Shown here: piece after piece, positions 26,262 to 35,286 of the stretch | Layout: the number at the start of each line of letters is the position of its first letter | How positions within the stretch are numbered: the first letter of the stretch is position 1 | From: CBDBJQ01 sp965206405 | Lineage (GTDB): Bacteria; Pseudomonadota; Alphaproteobacteria; UBA8366 | Assembly: GCA_965206405.1 (NCBI GenBank) | Contig: CBDBJQ010000006.1 | Coordinates: forward strand, 248,001-312,000 | Direction: 5' to 3' | DNA: 64,000 bases | Translations under genes and position numbers: made by a program | The notes under the pieces: model-generated | The model's input: the letters and a program-made list of their open reading frames with translations, nothing else | The model's database searches: none | Told to the model about the DNA's origin: nothing

Positions 26262-26951
26262 ATGGCAAAGCATCTCCTGCTCATCGAGGATGATGACGCC
26301 CTGTCCGCCTCGCTGGCCGAGCAGCTGGAAATTGCCGGTAAATACAGGGTTTTGCGCGCTGCCGGTGCGGAAGATGCACTGAATCTTGCGCGCGTGCGGC
26401 CGGGCATCGCTGCCGCCATTCTCGGCCCGTCGGCCACGGGTGGTGCGGATCTCTGCCGGGCGCTGCGCAGCGCCGGCCTGTCCGGGCCGATTCTCGCCCT
26501 TTTTTCCGGGCGCCGTGAAGACGCCACCGGCATTGCCGCCGGTCTTGAACAGGCGGGCGCGAATGCGAGCTTGGCCGAACCTTTCCACATGGACACGCTT
26601 CTCGCCCGGCTACGGGATCTGCTACAGGAAAGCGGCGAGATTGCGGGTGCTGCGTTTCCGGTCGGGACCTATGTTTGTCGGCCCGGTGACAGGGTGCTCG
26701 TCGACGGCGCTGGCGACTGCACGATCCGCCTGACCGAAATGGAAACGGCGATTCTCGAATGCCTGCACCGGGCCGGTGGCCGGGCGGTGAGCCAGAGCGT
26801 TCTGCTCGATGAGGTCTGGGGGTATCAGGGCGGCGTCGATACGCACACCATCGCCACCCACATCTATCGCCTGCGCCGCAAGATCGAGGCCGATCCCTCG
26901 AAACCGGCCGTGCTAGCAACTGACGAAGACGGCTATCGCCTCGCGTCCTGA
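26262..26951 (+). CDS. OmpR/PhoB-type response regulator with degenerate receiver
   Basis: A 229-residue protein. The N-terminal receiver starts KHLLLIEDDDALSASL, with the acidic pair in place. Where the phosphoacceptor Asp is expected the sequence reads AAILGPSATGG, with no Asp, and the conserved Lys before PF is replaced (AEPFHMD). The C-terminal winged helix (about 135-229) is intact: LTEMETAILECLHRAGG, VLLDEVWGYQGGVDTHTI and YRLRRKIEADPS. It therefore probably binds DNA without classical phosphorylation. The ATG at 26262 is preferred; a TTG at 26223 is in frame. No histidine kinase is adjacent. Confidence 0.88.
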   Translation: MAKHLLLIEDDDALSASLAEQLEIAGKYRVLRAAGAEDALNLARVRPGIAAAILGPSATGGADLCRALRSAGLSGPILALFSGRREDATGIAAGLEQAGANASLAEPFHMDTLLARLRDLLQESGEIAGAAFPVGTYVCRPGDRVLVDGAGDCTIRLTEMETAILECLHRAGGRAVSQSVLLDEVWGYQGGVDTHTIATHIYRLRRKIEADPSKPAVLATDEDGYRLAS

Positions 26952-26984
26952 GAGTTCGGCGTAAGGCGCCGGGTGGCGTGGGGT

Positions 26985-28256
26985 TCAGGCGGCGGAACCG
27001 CCGGCGCAGGTGGTGGCGCGGAGCATGCCATGCAGGTACAGGGCCACGCCGGCGGAGGCCAGAGAGATGGCTCCGAACACCGGATTGATGATCTCCCAGC
27101 CTCCCGTCAGATTGACCAGCGCCGCCAACAGGATCGGGCCGAGCAGGCTGCCGACGTTTCTTCCCATCATCAGGATGCTGGTCTCACGCGGGCCGGCCCC
27201 GGCCAGCCCGAACACCGTCGCTGGCAGGGCGAACAGGCAGCTCGGAGTCAGCCCGGCTGCCATGCCGTACAACCCGAGCACCAGGAAGGCGGCCAGCAAT
27301 TCGCCGGTCAGTGGGCTGGTAAACCAGACCACGGCTTGAATCACGAGCGTGATTGGCAGCAGGACCGTGACCGGTACACCGGCGCGTAGGATCGGGATGG
27401 CGACGAGACAGAAGATGGCGACGATGGTGACGGGAACCGAATAGCCGAGAATCGCCTGATTGAAGGAAAGCCCCCTCGCGGCGACCAGGAACTCCGGAAG
27501 CCAGGTCAGATAAGCGAGGAGCTGTGTGCTCCAGAGACAGAAACACAAGGCCATGCAGAACGCGGCCCTGCGCTGCTGAGAGTCCAGCCTGGCTGTGGCG
27601 GCTGCTCGGGTCTGATCGAACCGGACCACGTTGCGCCGGGCGAGAACTCGGGTCCACAGCGTAAGCACGAGGGCGAGCACGACGCCGGCGATCCAGAGCG
27701 TGCGCCAGGACCAGGCGTTGCCCGCCGTAACAGCGATGAAGTTGGCCGCCAGGCTGCCAAGCGGGATCCAGGTCGCGCTCACGCCCGCCGCCACCGCTAG
27801 GCCGGCCTTGCCGGCGTTGCGGTTGCAGATCGCGGGCCCGGCGATGGCGAGGATGGCGAAAGCAACCCCCTCGATGCCGCGGGCGAGCAGGAAGAGCCAG
27901 GTGTTCTCCGGCCAGAAGAGCATTAGCGGTGCGGCGAGGGCGGACAGGGCAAAAGCAGCGTAGATGAACGAAACCGCGCCGAGCCGGCGCATGGCGTCGC
28001 CGAACTTGAGTGACACTACCAGGCCGATCAGCGCGTAGATCGACATGAAGCTTCCCGCCAGCAGCCTGTCGTAGCCGTAAAGCACAAGCATCTCGGGCAG
28101 CACCGGGGGCAGCTTGAGGTGCAGATAGGCGGCGAACACGGCGATTGCCAGGCCGTAGGCGATGCCGCCCCAGTTGACCTCGTTCTGGCTTCGCTCTGCG
28201 CCGCCGCCGGTAGGGGCGGTGTTTTGCTCTGGGGCGTGTTGCCCTGATGCGCTCAA
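26985..28256 (-). CDS. Major facilitator superfamily transporter
   Basis: A 423-residue polytopic membrane protein with about twelve hydrophobic segments. The loop between helices 2 and 3 (SLKFGDAMRRLG) resembles the MFS signature, and the central cytoplasmic loop is basic (RVLARRNVVRFDQTRAAATARL). It resembles cyanate/nitrate-type or CynX-like permeases only loosely, so the substrate is open. It is convergent with the regulator gene at 26262. Confidence 0.85.
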   Translation of the reverse strand: MSASGQHAPEQNTAPTGGGAERSQNEVNWGGIAYGLAIAVFAAYLHLKLPPVLPEMLVLYGYDRLLAGSFMSIYALIGLVVSLKFGDAMRRLGAVSFIYAAFALSALAAPLMLFWPENTWLFLLARGIEGVAFAILAIAGPAICNRNAGKAGLAVAAGVSATWIPLGSLAANFIAVTAGNAWSWRTLWIAGVVLALVLTLWTRVLARRNVVRFDQTRAAATARLDSQQRRAAFCMALCFCLWSTQLLAYLTWLPEFLVAARGLSFNQAILGYSVPVTIVAIFCLVAIPILRAGVPVTVLLPITLVIQAVVWFTSPLTGELLAAFLVLGLYGMAAGLTPSCLFALPATVFGLAGAGPRETSILMMGRNVGSLLGPILLAALVNLTGGWEIINPVFGAISLASAGVALYLHGMLRATTCAGGSAA

Positions 28257-28274
28257 GAGGGTGGACCCGGGCAG

Positions 28275-28709
28275 TCAGGCGGTCGGCACATCGGGGACCC
28301 AGACATAACCGTTAGCATCGAGAATGTAAGCTTCGCGCAGGCCGTGTGGCTTGTCGGCAGGATCCGCTAGCACGGTACCGCCGGCTTCCCGGGCAGCAGC
28401 GACCGCCCTGTCCGGATCGCAGCCGTGAAGCCGGAGCTCGACTGTGCCGCCCCGCGCCTCGAGCTCCGGGAGCGTCGCGGCGAGCGGGTGCGCCTCATAG
28501 GCGTGATCGGCATGTAGCATCCACTCGGCGCCATAACCGCGCAGGACCGCGAAGTCGGGATCGCTGTAGACGATCTCGGCCCCGAGAACCGCGGTCTGGA
28601 AAGTAGCTGCCCGGTCGATCTCCCGGACCAGTAGATTGACGGTCAGGCCTTGCAGGGATTGGCCGTACGCGGCCGCGGGCATCCAGGGGTCGCTCTTGCG
28701 CAGCTTCAT
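28275..28709 (-). CDS. VOC (glyoxalase/bleomycin resistance) family protein
   Basis: A 144-residue protein from ATG 28709 (MKLRKSDPWMPAAAYG). The single VOC repeat pair is visible: LTVNLLVREIDRAATFQTAVLGAEIVY in pieces at the start, and GGTVLADPADKPHGLREAYILD with a C-terminal YVWVPDV. The family includes metal-dependent lyases and antibiotic-binding proteins; the substrate is unknown. It lies 18 bp from the MFS gene on the same strand, so the two may be co-transcribed. Confidence 0.85.
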   Translation of the reverse strand: MKLRKSDPWMPAAAYGQSLQGLTVNLLVREIDRAATFQTAVLGAEIVYSDPDFAVLRGYGAEWMLHADHAYEAHPLAATLPELEARGGTVELRLHGCDPDRAVAAAREAGGTVLADPADKPHGLREAYILDANGYVWVPDVPTA

Positions 28710-28910
28710 GACAATGCCTTTCGCATGGCTGCTCCGATTGTGCGGCAGGGTATGGAAGATGCATCGGGCCTTCAAGGGACGCAGTCCCGCCCCCTGTCTG
28801 GCCATCCCGCGCCCAATCGTTTCGTACCCGGCCATTTCGCACCCGGCCATTTCGCACGGGGGGCGCATTGACCGGCCCCGCCCGCCGGCTATGATGCGTC
28901 GCCTCACCAT

Positions 28911-28997
28911 GCCCTCGTGGCGGAACCGGTAGACGCGGCAGACTCAAAATCTGTTTTCCTTCGGGAAGTGGGGGTTCAAGTCCCTCCGAGGGCACCA
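28911..28997 (+). tRNA. tRNA-Leu (anticodon CAA)
   Basis: An 87-nt class II tRNA. The acceptor stem GCCCTCG pairs with CGAGGGC (28987-28993), the anticodon loop is CTCAAAA (anticodon CAA), the variable arm is long (TTTTCCTTCGGGAA), the T arm is GGGGGTTCAAGTCCCTC, and CCA is encoded. Confidence 0.96.
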
Positions 28998-29086
28998 AAT
29001 ACCGGATCACCGGCGGGCGCGCGCAACCAGTCGTCTGTCGCCCATGTCTCGCTGCTGTCCATCTTCCGCGCCATGATCCCCGTGCC

Positions 29087-31195
29087 GTGACTGCGGAGAC
29101 CGCCCGCATCGCCGTCGATATCGGCGGTACCTTCACCGATGTCGTGCTCGAGAAGGACGGCGCGCGGCACGCCGTGAAGGTCCAAACCACCTCAGCAGCG
29201 CCGGAAGAAGGTGTAGTCGAGGGACTTCAGGCCGTGCTCGAGGCAACCGGAACAGCCGCGGGTGAAACCGGGCTGATCATCCACGGTACCACGCTCGCCA
29301 CCAACGCGATCATCGAGCGCAAGGGCGCGTGCACCGCTCTTATCACCACCGAGGGTTTCCGCGACGTGCTCGAGATCGGCTATGAGGGCCGCTACGACCA
29401 GTACGACATCATGCTGGAGAAGCGTCCATCATTGGTGCCGCGGCACCTTCGCATCCCGGTCGCCGAGCGCATCGACATCCATGGCAATGTGATCGCGCCG
29501 CTCGACGAGGCCGGGCTCGCCGAGTCCGCCCGCATTCTTGAACGCGAAGAGGTGGGCAGCGTCGCTATCGGCTTCCTGCACGCCTATGCCAACGGCGCGC
29601 ATGAGCGTCGTGCCGGCGAGGTTCTCGTAGCGGCGCTGCCCGGGATCTCAATCAGCCTGTCCTCGGAGGTGTGCCCCGAGGTCCGGGAGTTCGAGCGTTT
29701 CACGACCACTGTCGCCAACGCCTATGTGCGGCCCGCCATGGCGGGCTATCTCGGCCGGCTTCGCGACCGGATGCAGGCCATGGGGTTTGCATGCCCGGTC
29801 CTGTTGATGACCTCGTCGGGCGGGCTCACGACGCTTGAAAACGCGATGCGGTTCCCGATCCGCCTGGTTGAATCCGGCCCTGCCGGCGGCGCCATTCTCG
29901 CCGGGCGCATCGCTGCCGAGATGGGCCTCGACAGAGTGATCTCCTTCGATATGGGCGGCACCACCGCCAAGGTCTGCCTGATCGAGGATTCCGCGCCGCG
30001 CACGGCGCGGGAGTTCGAGGTCGACCGGGCCAGCCGCTTCATTCGCGGCAGCGGCATGCCGCTGCGCATACCCGTCATCGAGATGGTGGAAATCGGCGCT
30101 GGCGGCGGCTCGATCGCTCGCCTTGATGCGCTAAAGCGGATCGCCGTCGGACCCGACAGCGCCGGCGCCGATCCCGGCCCCGCCGCCTACGGCCGCGGCG
30201 GCGGGGATCCGACCGTCACCGACGCCGATATCGTGCTTGGCCGGATTGATCCGGAACGCTTCTCCGGCGGCCGGGTGCCGCTTTATCCCGACCGGGCGGA
30301 AGCGGCGGTCGAACAAAAAATCGCCACGCCGCTGGCGATGGCGGACACACAAGTGGCCGCCTTCGGCATCTGTGAGATCGTGGACGAAACCATGGCGAAC
30401 GCGGCCCGGGTGCATGCGGTCGAGCAGGGCCGCGCGGCGAGCGACTGTGTGCTGGTTGCCTTCGGCGGAGCCGCGCCCCTGCATGTCGGCCGCCTTGCGG
30501 CCAAGCTCGGTATCGACACCGTGATCGTGCCGACCGACGCCGGGGTCGGCAGCGCGGTCGGCTTCCTGCAGTCGCCGATCTCGTATGAGGTGGTACACAG
30601 CCGGCATATGCGCCTGAACGCCTTCGATCCCGAGGTTGCCAACGAAATGATGGCGGCGATGGATGCAGAGGCGCGCGCCCTTGTTGCATCGGGCGCCCCC
30701 GGCTCCGAGATCCTGGAATGGCGGTTCGCCTTCATGCGCTATATGGGCCAGGGACACGAGATCGCTGTCGATCTGCCGGCCCGGCCCCTCAAGCCGGAGG
30801 ACATGGAAGCCATCCGCGAGGCGTTCTTCGTTGAATACGAGGCGCGCTACCGGCGCCGCCTGCCCAATGCCGAGATCGAGATCCTGACCTGGGGTCTCGG
30901 CGTCTCGACGGCGGTCGAGGCACCGGCGCCGCTCGCCGAGTCCGGCACGAGCGCCACCACCGGCACCGTTGCAGTGCCACCGGCCGAGGCGGTACGACCG
31001 GTCTTCGATGGCGAACTGCGCGAGGTGGTTCAGATTCCGGTGTATATGCGCGAGACTCTTGCACCCGGGGCGGCGATTGCCGGGCCGGTGCTGATCGTGG
31101 AAGATCAGACATCGACCCTCGTGCCCGGGGGATTCCGGGCGCGCGTTACCGCCAACGGGTATCTCGTGCTCACCCGAATGGCGGAGGAGAAGTAA
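29087..31195 (+). CDS. hyuA: Hydantoinase/oxoprolinase family protein, subunit A
   Basis: A 702-residue ATP-dependent amidohydrolase subunit of the HyuA/AcxA/5-oxoprolinase A family. It starts with the actin-like nucleotide-binding segment IAVDIGGTFTDVVLE (after a GTG start), then IIHGTTLATNAIIERKG and, in the second half, ISFDMGGTTAKVCLI and VEIGAGGGSIARLD. DPGPAAYGRGG and FGGAAPLHVGRLA are further family signatures. It acts with the B subunit encoded 3 bp downstream. The family hydrolyses hydantoins or 5-oxoproline or carboxylates acetone/acetophenone; the substrate here is unknown. Confidence 0.94.
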   Translation: MTAETARIAVDIGGTFTDVVLEKDGARHAVKVQTTSAAPEEGVVEGLQAVLEATGTAAGETGLIIHGTTLATNAIIERKGACTALITTEGFRDVLEIGYEGRYDQYDIMLEKRPSLVPRHLRIPVAERIDIHGNVIAPLDEAGLAESARILEREEVGSVAIGFLHAYANGAHERRAGEVLVAALPGISISLSSEVCPEVREFERFTTTVANAYVRPAMAGYLGRLRDRMQAMGFACPVLLMTSSGGLTTLENAMRFPIRLVESGPAGGAILAGRIAAEMGLDRVISFDMGGTTAKVCLIEDSAPRTAREFEVDRASRFIRGSGMPLRIPVIEMVEIGAGGGSIARLDALKRIAVGPDSAGADPGPAAYGRGGGDPTVTDADIVLGRIDPERFSGGRVPLYPDRAEAAVEQKIATPLAMADTQVAAFGICEIVDETMANAARVHAVEQGRAASDCVLVAFGGAAPLHVGRLAAKLGIDTVIVPTDAGVGSAVGFLQSPISYEVVHSRHMRLNAFDPEVANEMMAAMDAEARALVASGAPGSEILEWRFAFMRYMGQGHEIAVDLPARPLKPEDMEAIREAFFVEYEARYRRRLPNAEIEILTWGLGVSTAVEAPAPLAESGTSATTGTVAVPPAEAVRPVFDGELREVVQIPVYMRETLAPGAAIAGPVLIVEDQTSTLVPGGFRARVTANGYLVLTRMAEEK

Positions 31196-31198
31196 GGG

Positions 31199-32884
31199 AT
31201 GAGCGAATCAGGCTTTGATGCGATCCGCATGCAGGTCATGTGGAACCGGCTCATCTCGGTGGTCGAGGAACAGGCGCAAACCCTGCTGCACACCGCTTTC
31301 AGCCCGATCGTCCGCGAATGCGGCGATCTCTCCGCCGGGGTGTTCGACCTTCGTGGCCGGATGATCGCCCAGGCGGTCACGGGCACGCCCGGCCACGTCA
31401 ACTCGATGGCCGAATCGGTCAAGCACTTCATTCGCCACTTCCCGATCGACACCATGCGCGAGGGCGACGTCTACATCACCAACGACCCGTGGCTGGGGAC
31501 CGGCCACCTGAATGATTTCGTGCTCACCACCCCGTGTTTTCGCCGCGGCGAGCTGGTGGCGCTGTTCTCGTGCACCAGCCATCTCACCGATATCGGCGGC
31601 CTCGGCACCGGGACCGACGCCACCGATGTGCACATGGAAGGCATCTACATCCCGATGCTGAAGCTCGCGGACCAGGGCGTGATGAACGCAACCTTGCTCG
31701 CCATTATCCGCCAGAACACCCGCCAGCCGGTGGAGTCCGAGGGCGATGTCTACTCGCTCGCAGCCTGCAACGAGGTCGGCTGCAATCGCCTTGTCGAGAT
31801 GATGGACGAGTTCGGCCTCGAGATCATCGATGATCTCGCCGATCATATCTGCGATGCCTCCGAGCGGGCGGTGCGCGACGCCATCCGGGAGCTTCCGGCA
31901 GGGATCTACAGGAACACCATGACCATCGATGGCCACGGTGCGCCGATGGACATGGTCGCAACCCTGGAGATCGGCGACGGATGGCTCACCGTCGACTATG
32001 ACGGCACCGCGCCCCGCTCGCTGAAGGGGATCAACGTGCCCGTCACCTACACCGCGGCCTACACCTGCTTTGGCCTCGGCTGCATCATCTCGCCGGGTAT
32101 CCCCAACAACGCGGGATCGCTGGCGCCGTTTACGGTCACCGCCCCCGAAGGGAGTCTTTTGAACGCGCCCTATCCCGCACCGGTCTGCTCGCGCCACGTG
32201 ATCGGGCACATGCTTCCCGATGTGGTGTTCGGCTGTCTCGCCCAGGCCGTGCCCGACCGAATCCCGGCGGAAGGCGCGGATTGTCTCTGGAACCTGACCT
32301 TCCGCGGCGCCACCGACCGGGCCGCCAATGACAGCAAGCTGTTCGCCATCACCGCGGTGACCAACGGCGGTACCGGGGCCCGGCCGACCAAGGACGGGCT
32401 GTCGGCGACCGCCTATCCGAGCGGCGTCATGGGTACGCCGGTCGAGATCAATGAGACGGTGGCGCCGCTGATATTCCGGCGCAAGGAATACCGGCCGGAT
32501 TCCGCCGGCGCCGGCACTTTCCGGGGTGGTCTGGCCCAGATCATCGAGATCGAATCCGCAATCGGCACCGACATCCAGCTCCTGGCCGCCTTCGATCGCA
32601 TCGACCATCCGCCGCGCGGCCGCGAAGGGGGGCATGCCGGTGATGCCGGGGCGGTTCGCCTCGGTTCCGGCCAGCGTCTCGAGGGCAAGGGTACGCAAAC
32701 GATCCCCGCCGGCGACACCGTGATCTTCGAAACCCCGGGCGGCGCCGGCTTCGGGGATCCCGCCGGGCGCGACCAGGAGAAGGTGTGCGCCGATCTGCGC
32801 GACGGCCTTGTCACGCCGGAAGGGGCACGCCGGGATTACGGTGTCAAGAACCCGGAAACCCTTGCGGGTCCGGGAGCGGACTGA
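31199..32884 (+). CDS. hyuB: Hydantoinase/oxoprolinase family protein, subunit B
   Basis: A 561-residue HyuB-type subunit. Hallmarks are LISVVEEQAQTLLHTAFSPIVRE in parts, RECGDLSAGVFD, GHVNSMAESVKHF, YITNDPWLGTGHLNDF and the C-terminal IFETPGGAGFGDP. It follows hyuA with a 3-bp gap and must form the heteromeric enzyme with it. Whether ATP is used depends on subunit A. There is no adjacent hydantoin racemase or N-carbamoylase gene to point to a substrate. Confidence 0.95.
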   Translation: MSESGFDAIRMQVMWNRLISVVEEQAQTLLHTAFSPIVRECGDLSAGVFDLRGRMIAQAVTGTPGHVNSMAESVKHFIRHFPIDTMREGDVYITNDPWLGTGHLNDFVLTTPCFRRGELVALFSCTSHLTDIGGLGTGTDATDVHMEGIYIPMLKLADQGVMNATLLAIIRQNTRQPVESEGDVYSLAACNEVGCNRLVEMMDEFGLEIIDDLADHICDASERAVRDAIRELPAGIYRNTMTIDGHGAPMDMVATLEIGDGWLTVDYDGTAPRSLKGINVPVTYTAAYTCFGLGCIISPGIPNNAGSLAPFTVTAPEGSLLNAPYPAPVCSRHVIGHMLPDVVFGCLAQAVPDRIPAEGADCLWNLTFRGATDRAANDSKLFAITAVTNGGTGARPTKDGLSATAYPSGVMGTPVEINETVAPLIFRRKEYRPDSAGAGTFRGGLAQIIEIESAIGTDIQLLAAFDRIDHPPRGREGGHAGDAGAVRLGSGQRLEGKGTQTIPAGDTVIFETPGGAGFGDPAGRDQEKVCADLRDGLVTPEGARRDYGVKNPETLAGPGAD

Positions 32885-32936
32885 CCCGGCCGCGCCCAGG
32901 CGTTTTTCGGACCGGGCCTTGTCGAGATTAAAAACT

Positions 32937-33467
32937 ATGGCCAAGCCCGCCCACACCGCCGGACACAACCCCAAGGATCGTGCGCCGGATCGTGCGCCTG
33001 GCTGTGCGCCAGATCTCGCAGCGGATCTCGCGACCCTTCGCGACTGGTTCGCCGAGTGGGGGCGCTTCGTTGCTGTGGTGGACTTTGATTCGGCGCGCCG
33101 CCTGTTCGATGCTGATGTCATTGGTTTCGGCACCTGGATGAACGTCGTCGAGGGCCTTGATCATTTGGTCGAGGCGCAATGGCAGTCGATCTGGCCAACC
33201 ATCGAGGGGTTCCGCTTCGAGCTCGATTCCCTGCAGGCGCGGGTGTCGCCGGACCGGTTGTTCGCCGTTGCGGTCGGGGCGTGGGATTCAACGGGCTTCG
33301 CCGAAGACGGCACACCCTATCCGCGCCCGGGCCGGGCGACGGTTGCCTTCCGACGCGAATCCCTTGAGGCACCCTGGCGGGCGGTCCACACCCATCTCTC
33401 GCTCAACCGGGGCGTGCCGCAACAATCCTTCGGCCCTGGCTCCGGCCCCAAGCCCCCACCGTGCTGA
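32937..33467 (+). CDS. SnoaL-like/NTF2-fold protein
   Basis: A 176-residue protein from ATG 32937. After a repetitive charged leader (APDRAPGCAPDLAADLA) comes an NTF2-like domain: WFAEWGRFVAVVDFDSARRLFDADVIGFGT (given here in outline), a central HLVEAQWQSIWPTI and a C-terminal RAVHTHLSL, matching the DUF4440/SnoaL-3 pattern of nuclear transport factor 2-like proteins. Such domains bind small ligands or act as isomerases; no function can be assigned. The frame is open upstream to 32808 but overlaps hyuB. Its stop overlaps the next gene. Confidence 0.72.
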   Translation: MAKPAHTAGHNPKDRAPDRAPGCAPDLAADLATLRDWFAEWGRFVAVVDFDSARRLFDADVIGFGTWMNVVEGLDHLVEAQWQSIWPTIEGFRFELDSLQARVSPDRLFAVAVGAWDSTGFAEDGTPYPRPGRATVAFRRESLEAPWRAVHTHLSLNRGVPQQSFGPGSGPKPPPC

Positions 33468-34039
33468 GGCGTCTCTATGACGGCACCATGGCGCTGGCCG
33501 GTCGCCGCAACGCCGCCTGGTGGATGGCCGGTGTTGCCTTCGTCGAAAGCTCGGTGTTCCCGATCCCGCCGGACGTTCTGCTGATACCGATGATCCTCGC
33601 CGTCCGCGCCCGGGCCTGGCGTCTCGCCGCCCTCTGTACCATCGCATCCGTGGCCGGCGGTCTTGGCGGCTACGGGATCGGATTTTTCCTCTATGAATCG
33701 GCGGGCGCGCCGATCATCGCCTTCTATGGCTACGAGAATCGTTTCGCCGATCTGCGCTTGGTCTATGCCGAATACGGCATGTGGATCGTCTCCGTTGCCG
33801 GCCTCACCCCTTTCCCTTACAAGCTGGTCACCATTGCGTCCGGCGTTCTCGCCCTCGACCCGGCGGTGTTCGCGCTCGCCTCGATCGCCGGCCGCGGCGC
33901 CCGGTTCTTCCTGGTTGCAGCCCTGCTCTGGAAGTTTGGCCCGGCGATCCGTTCTTTTATCGAGCGCCGCCTCGGCCTGGTCGCGGCGGTGAGCGCAATC
34001 CTGCTGGTCGGCGGTTTCGCCGTGGCCGGATTCCTGTGA
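33461..34039 (+). CDS. YqaA/DedA-like (VTT domain) membrane protein
   Basis: A 192-residue inner-membrane protein starting at a GTG that overlaps the upstream stop (GTGCTGA). It has four or five hydrophobic segments and signatures of the YqaA family: VAFVESSVFPIPPDVLLIP, GGLGGYGIGFFLYE, GLTPFPYKLVTIASGV and the C-terminal helix. VTT-domain proteins include lipid scramblases and DedA proteins involved in membrane homeostasis. Confidence 0.88.
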   Translation: MLRRLYDGTMALAGRRNAAWWMAGVAFVESSVFPIPPDVLLIPMILAVRARAWRLAALCTIASVAGGLGGYGIGFFLYESAGAPIIAFYGYENRFADLRLVYAEYGMWIVSVAGLTPFPYKLVTIASGVLALDPAVFALASIAGRGARFFLVAALLWKFGPAIRSFIERRLGLVAAVSAILLVGGFAVAGFL

Positions 34040-34052
34040 TGAAAGGCCTCTT

Positions 34053-34631
34053 GTGATATCTGGCAGATCCACCCCAACAGTCCCGGACGTGCTGGACGCA
34101 GAAGACGCGCTGGCAACGGGTATGGCTCGCCGCGCCGCGGTGTTCCTGTTCGGGCTTTCGGCATTCGTGCTGGCTACGGTCTATGCGGCTGAGCATCTGG
34201 GCGGGTTGGTGCCGTGCTCACTTTGCCTCGAGCAACGCTGGCCGTGGTGGCTCACCCTCTGCCTCGGCGGTATCGGTCTGGTTCAGTTCAGGTATCCGTT
34301 CAGCCCGGCGGTGCGCGCAACGCTTGCCGCGCTTGCCGCTGTCACTCTGCTCGTCAGTGCCGGGATGGCGGTCAATCATGTCGGCGTTGAGGAAGGGCGC
34401 TGGCCGGGGCCGGCTTTCTGCACGCCGGTCGATGCGGTGTCGCATACGCTGGAGGAGCTACGCCGACTGTTGCTGTCGACACCACCGGTCCGGTGCGATG
34501 TGCCGGCCTGGACATTGTTCGGGATTTCGATGGCCGGCTACAATGCCCTGGTGTCCGGCAGCATGGGCCTCATCCTGATCGCCGTTGCCGGAAAACTGGC
34601 GCCACGCCGCAGGAGACCGAAGCCGGAATGA
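34053..34631 (+). CDS. dsbB: Disulfide bond formation protein B family
   Basis: A 192-residue membrane protein with four hydrophobic helices. The first redox pair is CSLC (PCSLCLEQRWPWW, about residue 55), and a second pair is visible in PAFCTPVD and VRCDVPAWTLFG. This fits DsbB, which reoxidises DsbA with quinone. Start is GTG 34053; a downstream ATG (MARRAAVFLFG) is also possible. Its stop overlaps the coq7 start by 4 bp. Confidence 0.9.
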   Translation: MISGRSTPTVPDVLDAEDALATGMARRAAVFLFGLSAFVLATVYAAEHLGGLVPCSLCLEQRWPWWLTLCLGGIGLVQFRYPFSPAVRATLAALAAVTLLVSAGMAVNHVGVEEGRWPGPAFCTPVDAVSHTLEELRRLLLSTPPVRCDVPAWTLFGISMAGYNALVSGSMGLILIAVAGKLAPRRRRPKPE

Positions 34632-35239
34632 GTCGGAAACCGAAGGCCCCGAAAACCTCAAAAACCCCGAAAGCCGCCAAGGCCGCCAAAACGCCCGGCG
34701 GCCCGGCCTGGTTGCCCGGCGACCCGGCACTCGCCGCGATTCCCGAGGAGGTCATCCGCGTCGACCATGCCGGCGAGTATGGTGCGGTGCGCATCTATGC
34801 CGGCCAGCTCGCAGTGCTGCCGCCCGGCCCGGCCCGCGATGCGGTCACGGAGATGGCGGCGCAGGAGGCGCGCCATCTCGAGGCGTTTACTGAGCTGCTT
34901 GGCGAACGCAGCGTCCGGCCGACCGCGCTGATGCCGGTTTGGCATCTCGCCGGCTGGATGATGGGCGCGGCGACGGCCCTGCTCGGCGAGCGCGCCGCGA
35001 TGGCCTGTACTGTCGCCGTCGAGGAGGTCATCGACGAGCACTATGCTGGCCAGGCAGAACGGCTTGGTACGGACGAGGCGGCTCTCAAGACCCTGGTCGA
35101 GACGTTCCGCGCCGAGGAACTCGCCCATCGCGCCACGGCACTTGCGCACGAGGCCGAGGCCGCTGTCGGCTATCCGATTTTGAGTGCTGCCGTGAAAGCG
35201 GCCTCGCGCACCGCCATCGCGCTCTCCACCCGCCTCTAG
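34628..35239 (+). CDS. coq7: Demethoxyubiquinone hydroxylase
   Basis: A 203-residue di-iron hydroxylase of ubiquinone synthesis. After a Lys/Pro/Ala-rich leader (about 25 residues), the ligand motifs are EEVIRVDHAGEYGA, QEARHLEAF (ExxH), VEEVIDEHYAGQ and FRAEELAHRATAL (ExxH). I chose the ATG at 34628, overlapping the dsbB stop, because the conserved core begins soon after. Coq7 is typical of alphaproteobacteria and mitochondria. Confidence 0.95.
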   Translation: MSRKPKAPKTSKTPKAAKAAKTPGGPAWLPGDPALAAIPEEVIRVDHAGEYGAVRIYAGQLAVLPPGPARDAVTEMAAQEARHLEAFTELLGERSVRPTALMPVWHLAGWMMGAATALLGERAAMACTVAVEEVIDEHYAGQAERLGTDEAALKTLVETFRAEELAHRATALAHEAEAAVGYPILSAAVKAASRTAIALSTRL

Positions 35240-35286
35240 GCACCTATCTACAGGCCACCCGTCTCTCCAGACGGCCCTGGATCGCC

